DNA of 64,000 bases from Agarophyton chilense (taxonomy: Eukaryota > Rhodophyta > Florideophyceae > Gracilariales > Gracilariaceae), in contig JARGXX010000111.1 in the NCBI GenBank assembly GCA_030374765.1, positions 310,001-374,000 of the forward strand. The letters run 5' to 3'. The position numbers and the translations under genes were made by a program. Shown here one piece after another: positions 56,653-64,000 of this stretch (its first letter is position 1; each line of letters opens with the position of its first letter). Under the pieces are notes generated by a model that saw only the letters and a program-made list of their open reading frames with translations, had not been told where the DNA came from and did no database searches.

Positions 56653-57229
56653 TTATGGTCGGATGAGTCCCGAAAGGCAAGGGTGTAGGAGTTATAGGCT
56701 CTGTTTCTCCATACAGACCCCAAAGAGGTTCTGGCAGGAAGTACTAATAAATAAGTCGAACAGTAGTACGTGTGAACGAAATCTAGGTGTGGGTTAGTCA
56801 GGAAACATTGTTTGCGATACTTGAACACCGATAAATCTGCCTCCAAGTGGAGCAGGGACATCTGACCTCACTTTTACCGAGGAAGTAACTCGCAAAGCTC
56901 ACCACAAAGGTTTATAAGCTTCACTTTTCATGGAAAGGACCGCGACAGATGACTAAGGTCGTTAGCCCGTGGGTGTTTATCGTACAGAGTTTGATGGATT
57001 GAAACCAAGAAACCTTTCACGCTCGCCGTCTCATCTGATACCGAGAAGACCGCGAAGCCCAGAAATTGAACCCTTCCTTTTTCGCCCATGCAATCCAATA
57101 AGAGACAGTGTATGAGGATGTGAAGCTATTAAGGATATTCGCTGAAATAAGCACCATTTAAAACTGTAAGAGGAGTGCAGAGGAACGCTTGATGCTGCTA
57201 ACCAAACCTGGAAGCTCGTCAGCCAGTAG

Positions 57230-57637
57230 TTGAGTAAAGATGTTCCCGCAGTTATTGGCATTGTATTGATAAAATCGCGCAAGTCAGGCCTCAAAGACGA
57301 ACGGCTTAGAATCCTGAATGACCCTTGTGCTTCTGAAAAAGATCAAGGCTCATGTAGCAATATATCCGATTCTTTACTTCTGCCATTCGAAATCCTAGGA
57401 TCCGTCAAATATAATTGAACGTCCAGCAAAAAGAAAACCGCGGCTCAGAGTATAAAAACAAAAACGTTATTGCAAGCGGGCCAGGAGCACAAAGGCTCGT
57501 TGCAGTTTTCTAAGCCAAACATAAAGGATAACTTTGCCAATTCGGTGAGTGCTAGATTATTCGAACTCGTTATTGCCATCCTGAAAGGGTACGGACCAAG
57601 TGTAATGCGTTTAAGTAATCCGAAAAGCCCACTATAA
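57230..57637 (+). pseudogene. hypothetical protein remnant, one internal TGA
   Basis: One plus-strand frame from 57,230 to a TAA at 57,635, broken by a TGA near 57,417. Wording: DVPAVIGIVLIKSRKSGLKD, ISDSLLLPFEILGSVKYN, then KTAAQSIKTKTLLQAGQEHK and FELVIAILKGYGPSVMRLSN. Mixed helix-prone sequence, no recognised motif. It lies just past retroelement C on the same strand. The opposite strand is open at 57,031-57,294. Confidence 0.25.
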
Positions 57638-59582
57638 TAAAGAGAACAAAACACAGTACTTGCTAGTTTTTTCTGTTGTTTATTTTTCCTAGTCAGATTT
57701 TTCTATTCTCATGATTTGACACAAAACCTTTGATATCATTTATTTCCAACATTTGAATCTAGTTCGTACCATTTGGGTATTAAAATCTAATTATCTGCGC
57801 CATTACTCCAATACAATCCCTAAAACGTCCGATAAACGTTCTTTTCTAATTTTCATTATCAGTTTTTCACCTCTTTTAAACTTCAAGTAGAAAACCATTA
57901 CAGAATCTCTGTTAGATAAATGAATCATAAAAACTTCAAAACAGTTGACTGGCTACACTGTACTATAGCGATTTGGATTCGGCGCATAGTCTTATACTGA
58001 GTGTCGGGGAATATGGACGCAAATGCAGAAAAATAAATTAATGGAGAGTGCTGTCTGATGGCTCCGCCAGCCCGGAAGGTCGGAAGATCAAACGCAGGCA
58101 GGATCTTTATTTTTCGTCTTCTGGGTAGTAGGTGGTCATGTTCGTTATGCTGTTGGTAAAGATGTTAGAAACTAGAGAATCGTACTGAGTTTCTAACGTA
58201 GAAGTCTTAAATATCTAATGCCTGTAGTATTTTTGCGTTATTGTAGTGTATCTTAAAACTTTAAGAAGACTAAGTAGGCTGATGAACGATTTATACTAAA
58301 CGTTGACGACTATAGAGTTGAGTTAAAGGTACGAATTAAAAAACTTATAGTTTAGATTTATTTCACACTTTTAGAAAGCCCTTTCCCGGGACTCTACATC
58401 AAAATGAGCGCCCTTCCTCGCTCGTATTTTACGTGGTGTGCATCCACAAAGCCAGTGTGATGCCCCAACTAAGTTGGAGGTTGTCCTTCGAAAGTATATC
58501 TTTCCCTCGAATTCCGATAATTATTATGGAAGTATTGCAAAGTCTCTATTGTTAGAGGAAAGTCAATGATGTATTGAAAACGCATTTGTGGCCGGTCTAC
58601 AATTTGAAAGTAAGAACAAATAAAATACATAAATAATAACTGTCAGCAATTTCTTTAGGTCAAATTATCGGCTTAGATAGTTTGCCGAATATGAACTCCG
58701 TATATGACTTGCAATTCGGAAGAAAATACCGTATGTCTTTTATGTGTTGGCGTTCTATACGAATCGAGAAAGAACGCATTTCTCTCACTATATTGAACCA
58801 GAAAGCATCACGCAGTTTTTTTTGCCATCCTACGATTTTTTCTAATCGTTGGATTACGTTCAAATTATATTATACATTCACGCATATTATACATAAAAGA
58901 GTAGAAATGAAAATACTTGAGAGCGTAGAGAAAGTGTGGTCCTGATTTGCATAGATGGCTCAAGCATTTTAGGACGAAAGTAGAAAAATCGTGCTCCATA
59001 TTGATGTCAGAAATCCGGATGCCGTAGCCCTGCATCAAAACCGCAACATTCCGACGCTTGTAGACAGCCCCATAAGAAGGTGTGGATACAAGAGGAGCGA
59101 GTTTGGTTGCAAAAAAAGGTTTCGTAGTTGGAAGCAATGCAAACAACCCAAACAGCTTCCCACTTGACATTGAAATTTTGAAAGGCAACATTTCTGTACT
59201 GCTTTTTGTTGATCTGTTGCTCAGACAGACCATATTACATCACTAATGAAAATGAGCCTCAAATTGTTCTATTCATTCCAAAAGAAACGTCAACGCTGCA
59301 GATTTCGCTGCAGCTCTCTACACCACTATCGCACCCCTCGGCTTTTAAAATGTCCCGAAACTGTCGTGTGTAATTGTCATTTCCATTGCTGTATTTTTAG
59401 CTGCAGCATTCAAAATCTTTCAGTTTTCAATATCTGGTAGGCAGGAGCAATGCAAGGCAAAGTTTTCGTCTTCGGATGAGCCTAATCGCCACAAAAGAAA
59501 CATAATCTCGAAGAAAGAGGTTTTCTCTTTGTGCACAGCTGAAAGAAGATTTTCCAGCGCATATGTTTGCAGGAAGAGAAAA
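57638..59582. other. no gene identified
   Basis: AT-rich DNA with a few frames below 90 codons: 58,682-58,945 plus (basic, Phe/Ile-rich) and 58,865-59,233 minus (122 codons, Leu/Ser/Thr-rich). No motif, repeat end or RNA gene. Confidence 0.35.
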
Positions 59583-59678
59583 ATGAAGTTAATTAGAATC
59601 ATTATAGTCTTTGTTGCTGTTAGGGTTTTATGTGTTCTGGGTCCTCGATTCAATCAGCAAGTAAAGGAGAGATGCTAA
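59583..59678 (+). CDS. tiny frame with signal-peptide-like start, possible first exon
   Basis: ATG at 59,583 opens a 31-codon frame, MKLIRIIIVFVAVRVLCVLG and then PRFNQQ, a textbook-shaped signal peptide (basic n-region, hydrophobic core, small residues at the end). A GTAAAG donor-like site at 59,661 follows in phase 0, before the TAA at 59,676. No downstream exon was identified. The opposite strand at 59,420-59,653 also encodes a hydrophobic start (MILINFIFLFLQTYA), so chance from AT-rich sequence is a real alternative. Confidence 0.2.
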   Translation: MKLIRIIIVFVAVRVLCVLGPRFNQQVKERC

Positions 59679-60260
59679 CGCCTCCATACAAATACGTTAC
59701 AGTCCTCTCACTAGAAGCTGCCTGTACGTTCAGACTATTTCATAACTGACATGAATGTCTATACTTACTAATAATCAACTGCGCTTTCATTCACAATCAT
59801 ACTAAGAAACTGACACAGTATATATGGGCAAAAGCTTCTCAGCTATTTGCAGTAAATGATCCATTAAACACTGAAACTGAAACAATAAGTGTCATTAAAG
59901 GCGCGTACAGTAAAGAACAGCGGTTTTCATACTAGAACTGATGCAATTCGTGCCAGTTTATGCAATTTAATCACGTTCATTAAATATTTCAATTCCTATA
60001 CCTCGTCTTACCAGCAGCTGTATGCAAATTCCCGGCATGGGCATGGTTTCATCATTCGCAACAGCTGCAGTACATTGCAAAAAAGGCTAATTATATCTTG
60101 CTGAGCCATAGTTATTGGGTGGAGCAGAAGGTGCTGCGTTCCGTGATTAAACGTGACACTGGAGGCTTTTTATAATTTCATGAACAGACAAACAGCTGCC
60201 CAAAACAGCTACAAATTAACAGGCAAGGGAGTTGGGTGCATTGAGTGATGAAAATGAGAC
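59679..60260. other. left flank of element B, no gene identified
   Basis: Frames such as 59,889-60,104 plus (71 codons) show no motif. Host-like AT-rich sequence up to the LTR start. The target-site duplication cannot be tested because element B's far end is outside the window. Confidence 0.35.
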
Positions 60261-60706
60261 TGTGAGAGAGCAACGATAACGGTTGAGCCCTGTAAGCCGC
60301 CGGGGCCTGAGGTATCTTAAAGACGCCACGTAGACTGGCCGACCTCAGCTGGGCTTATTTAGAATATTAATTTCTTTTAATTAGTGTAATAGGTTAGCAT
60401 CACAGTGCCAGGGAGATCCCAGCGCCTCACCATTACTATTTACTTGGCACGAGGGAAGCTTCTCCCTTAGAGTAAGGTAGGCATTGTTAGGATACTAAAT
60501 TACCCTCTTTGGTACATTATTTTCACCAATTGGTCTTCAAGCCATCTTTTCCGTAGCTCCGACCTGTAGTAATATGTATTAAACCCCAGCCCATTGCTCC
60601 AAGTACTCTGGTAGTTCCGCCGTCAAAGATACGAACCTTAGGATCCGCTCTACCACACTACCTCAGGTTGAGACCAGGTCGCTGACCCGACAGTCATTGC
60701 GTTACA
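60261..60706 (+). repeat. 5' LTR of element B, 446 bp
   Basis: TGTGAGAGAGC to GTTACA, with TG...CA ends, and the same length as both LTRs of A. The antisense B-box is degraded here (the corresponding stretch reads AAGATACGAACC at 60,626-60,637). The bases that follow (TTTCGGGTCAACCGAC) resemble those after the 5' LTR of A. Confidence 0.92.
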
Positions 60707-60832
60707 TTTCGGGTCAACCGACTTAAAATCCCTTAGCAATAATTGAACGGACAACTGGAACGACGAATTATCCGGATTCTAATCCTTGGTTTAATTCCGT
60801 AACGGACCAGTAGTACAAAAGCAAGCGCTATT

Positions 60833-62965
60833 ATGGATGCCAGAAACCAACCCAAACAATCAGATCAGAAAACCCTTACTACAAGACCAGTTGCCACTGC
60901 AACGCCCACGATGTCGCCAGAACCACAGGTTGATAATGTTGGCGACAGCAGGAGTACGAGAAGCCAGGCGCAAGAAGTACTGATTCCCCTGGACGACCCT
61001 AAAAAGATTCGCCGAGACCTACAGTAGCAGCGTGTCTAAGAGAACGCCTCACCAGGGCCATCTCTAGGCCAGGAAGATCCCAAGAAGAACCCCGAAAGAC
61101 CGAAGGAAGTAGAGAGAAAATTCCTGCAGAGCTTGCCGACCTTCTCTGACACCGTCTTCGTGAGATCTGCTCAGCCCATAGGGATTCCATTGTGGAAACG
61201 CGACTCGCTACGGCGATTGTTGAACATACGGATTAACTCTTTACGCAAATCGTTCCCAAGGTCAGGATGTATGAGCTATTCATAGACTCCTTCATTCAGG
61301 CCGTTCAAGGAGCAGTCACCACCAAGTCAGGCAAGGAGGTCCCTAGGACCACTTAACAAGTAACCCATCCGGCTTCCATATTGCAACCATTTACGGAACC
61401 TGTAGGATTGGAGGTGTGTTACCCGCCCCTTGCAGGAATAAAATCAGCAAAATCCAATGGAAGAACAATCTAGGAGCAAAAGACAGGCTCTGCGTCTAGG
61501 AGAAACACAGATTCCCCGACACACAAGACATTCTGAGGTATTGCGACCTCAGGGATACATCGGATCTAATAGAGAGAACGATCCTTAAGGTCCCTATTCC
61601 GCTGGAAAGAAAAGAAGTAACAGCAGGAGAAAAAAACGAAGGAGTAAAAAAAGAGACCATTCGGACACGAGTGATATCGAATCGGTCTCGACCGAAACGA
61701 CCGACTCGGAATTGCATGAGTCAGCCGTTCGAGGCCTTAAACCTCTGACAACGACAAACGAACTTTTCCTTTGGGTTTTAGACTACCGAAATTACCAGCT
61801 GGCTTATAGGATCCCGGAATATTCTGGTTCGGTGACTCGAGGAGTCGCCAAATGGGCCAAACGGATGCAACTAACCATTTTGGACAAGTAATAGGGTTCC
61901 GATTCCATTGCTGTCATTAGGCGTCTCAGGTTGTTCCGTACGGCCTGTGATCAGAATGGTGTCCACGAGGGCCCCGCTCTGTACTTTCTCGATTTCTTAC
62001 TTAGAGGACAGGCGCGTGATCGAATGGTTTCAAACATATCTGGCAAAACCGACCTCGTGGATGCTCAAAACCGTGAGATCCCCAAGTCATACCCTCGGGT
62101 TGTTCAAAACCTTTTGGAAACTTACGCCACGGATGACGTTATAAATGATGCACACCAGGAAGTAATATCATTTTGGCAGAGCTCCAATTTAACTGAACTG
62201 GCTTTCGCTGACGACCTATGGAAGAAGGCTTACCGATGTGGAAACGTGTTCTTCGAAAGACGGCTCAAATGTCACTTAATCTCGGGACTACACCCTACTA
62301 TTCAAGCCCATGGCCGCCATTACCACACGGAAAACCCACAATACTCCTTTCGAAGGCTCGTCATCTACGCGGATTGTTATAGAAAAACCTACAGGACATC
62401 CAGGCGCAACGCTGATATATCAAGAGGAAACGAAACTCCATTGCGTAAACCCAACCAAGCCCATTTGGTTAGCTCCATGGAATCGGACTTGGATCCATCA
62501 CTCCATTATGCCGGCTCGGGAGATGTCCTCGCCGTTAATTTCAGTGCTCCTCCTTCCAGGCCCCCATCGTATACCTCTAAGGGAACTACAGCGACCACTA
62601 AAGCGCCCACGCCCAAGTATTCTCCCTTTCTGCCCTGCAACGACGTTTTTATTCGCTCCCCAAAAGATTGCTTCCTTTGCCTTTCCGCGACCCAGCCTTG
62701 TGCCTGTACGAGGTGTCTGTTTGAAGACGCTCGTAAAAACCTCCTAACCCTAAGGGAAGAGAATTGCCTGGGGCGGAGATCCGAAGGAATGTATAACAGG
62801 GCACAGCAAAGAACCACAGGGATCCATGAAAGCTCACGCAATGCCACGCCTCCGGATACTCCGATCAAAGCTCCACAGTTCCACACCATTTTAGAACCTA
62901 CGGATGACCCCGAAGAAGAATCTTATCTTCAGGAAGAAACGGAAACCCCATCGGAAAACTCTTAG
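60833..62965 (+). pseudogene. gag region of element B (fossil)
   Basis: Begins with the same leader peptide as A (MDARNQPKQSDQK here, MDARNTPNQRKH in A), then the Ser/Arg-rich part. The capsid-like domain follows as one open frame at 61,931-62,965: FRTACDQNGVHEGPALYFLD, FLLRGQARDRMVSNISGKTD, ADDLWKKAYRCGNVFFERRL. It continues into a finger-like Cys cluster (CFLCLSATQPCACTRC) and a Pro/Thr/Glu-rich tail. Gag identity comes from position, the capsid-like helices and the Cys cluster. Confidence 0.8.
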
Positions 62966-63015
62966 AGGGTCGAAGCGCGGCAAATACTTCCTCTTGAAGC
63001 CCCTGCCTCAACCAA

Positions 63016-64000
63016 TTGAACGATCATGAACCAAGGAGCTTCTCACGTCCCAATACAAACCACCGAAAATGGACCACTCAGGATGAAGTAGAATTGAACC
63101 ACAGTAACGAACCTGTCTGTATCCTCAGAAAAGAGAATTACAAAGTTCAAGTAACCGTCGGACTTCGTTCCAGCAACTCTCGAGTGAACACAACCGTATT
63201 GAACCTAGACGCTGGTCCCAATTTGTTCCATCCTAAGCTACTCCCATTTCTTTAGCAAGATTCTGTTCAGGCAAGCAAAACCCCCAGGATTACCGATGCA
63301 TCATGTAGACCAATAGACATTAAAAGAATAGTACCACTTTACTTACAATTAGAACAATTCATGAGTCGGCACGTGGTTCCTTGTATGTCCTAACTTGGGG
63401 GCTGAGGCAATCCAACGGTTCTCCTTTCTCGATGGATACATTAAAGCTCTTTATGCAGACCTTTTGAAGGTGGCATTCTATCGCGCACCTTCCATCTTTA
63501 TACCTGACTCCGCCACAGGGCCAGAAGTCAACTGCAAACAAGCGAGTATCTCCGAAAACACGAAGTCCAATAACGTTCGCCTGTCGAAGGCCACAGCGAT
63601 ACCCTCGATGACCCAAATCACTGTATCGGTTCATTCCCAATTCTCAGGTCTCGTAACGTTTCAGAACCACCCGAAAACGGTTCTGAAGCACCTCACCTTA
63701 ATGGCCAAGGAAGCAATGGACATCCACCCCCACAGGCCTTTCTTGGTCACATTCAAAAACTTCAGAGATGAACCCGTACAGTTGCTTAAAAGGTACAGTG
63801 ATTGGCATCACTCTACCTGTACTAGTGGCCATCATGGAGGCCCAAATGGATAACCTTTCAACGCGAACTCCCGACGAGGACGTCGACTCTTGGGAGGGGG
63901 CAGTCGCTGTCGGCGCTGAATTTGAATACTAAAAGCCGCAGGTACTTGATCTCCTCAGGGAATACCAGGCCATGTAGACAGATAGATTGGGCAAATTCAG
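63016..64000 (+). pseudogene. protease and pre-RT linker of element B (fossil, window-truncated)
   Basis: Matches element A's protease block: DAGPNLFHPKLLP near 63,210, then the linker with SVHSQFSGLVTFQNHPKTVL and FLVTFKNFRDEPVQLL, which corresponds to 13,430-13,600 in A. The window ends before RT. Confidence 0.75.

Larger units (their letters stand above)
60261..64000 (+). mobile_element. Ty3/gypsy chromovirus-like element B, 5' part, cut by window end (fossil)
   Basis: Second member of element A's family, same orientation. The 5' LTR, leader, gag and protease line up with 10,054-13,800 of element A in order and spacing. At the window end the sequence is just before the RT. The gag frame is longer and better kept here than in A (344 codons open), so B may be the younger insertion, but it too is broken in several places. 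Completeness, 3' LTR and any antisense segment cannot be judged from this window. Confidence 0.9.

Noticed and set aside
57031-57294. Minus-strand 87-codon frame next to element C as a gene.
   Set aside because: Overlaps a better protein-like plus-strand frame and has no motif.
1-64000. CRISPR array, rRNA genes or prokaryotic operons.
   Set aside because: No regularly spaced short repeats, no rRNA-like conserved blocks and no co-directional tightly packed genes.

Overview
The window reads as gene-poor, repeat-rich nuclear DNA of a eukaryote, most likely a microbial one. I see no operons, no Shine-Dalgarno-led gene runs, and no rRNA or standalone tRNA gene. What can be recognised is a layered graveyard of transposable elements with a few host-gene fragments between them. 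The host sequence is AT-rich; the retroelements are visibly richer in G+C. Two different Ty3/gypsy lineages are present: a chromovirus-like one (A and B) and one whose integrase and RT wording I associate from memory with oomycete genomes (C and D). That makes an oomycete-like host a reasonable guess, but nothing here proves it.

Layout. 0.8-1.9 kb: a decayed copy of an unknown protein with a C-terminal zinc finger; a second, strongly diverged copy lies at 24.7-25.8 kb. 2.8-3.4 kb (minus): remnant of a multi-pass membrane protein. 6.0-7.0 kb (minus): remnant of an unknown charged protein with an in-frame 39-bp repeat. 8.1-9.8 kb: a GC-rich block, open on both strands, unidentified. 10,054-20,220: chromovirus-like Ty3/gypsy element A with two 446-bp LTRs, gag, protease, RT, RNase H, integrase and chromodomain, plus an unusual 2-kb stretch of antisense open frames before the 3' LTR. 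21.2-22.7 kb: decayed mitochondrial carrier (SLC25, ADP/ATP-carrier-like) gene. 23.2-23.5 kb (minus): a TMEM230/DUF872-like exon. 25.9-26.3 kb: decayed RING-H2 gene with a 43-bp tandem duplication. 27.1-29.9 kb (minus): decayed CACTA/EnSpm (Tnp2) transposase. 30.0-30.7 kb: another decayed frame on the opposite strand.

32.2-33.5 kb (minus) holds the longest uninterrupted host-like frame, a possible DxD glycosyltransferase. 33.6-44.2 kb has only weak frames. 44.5-45.8 kb and about 50-56.7 kb are Ty3/gypsy remnants D and C of the second lineage, with a GC-rich LTR-like block at 48.5-49.0 kb between them. 60,261 to the window end is element B, a second copy of the A family cut by the window edge.

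The genes do not form a pathway. The most informative themes are transposon layering, the antisense module and the antisense tRNA-like sequence in element A's family, and host genes (mitochondrial carrier, RING-H2) caught in decay. No clearly new defence or metabolic system was found.
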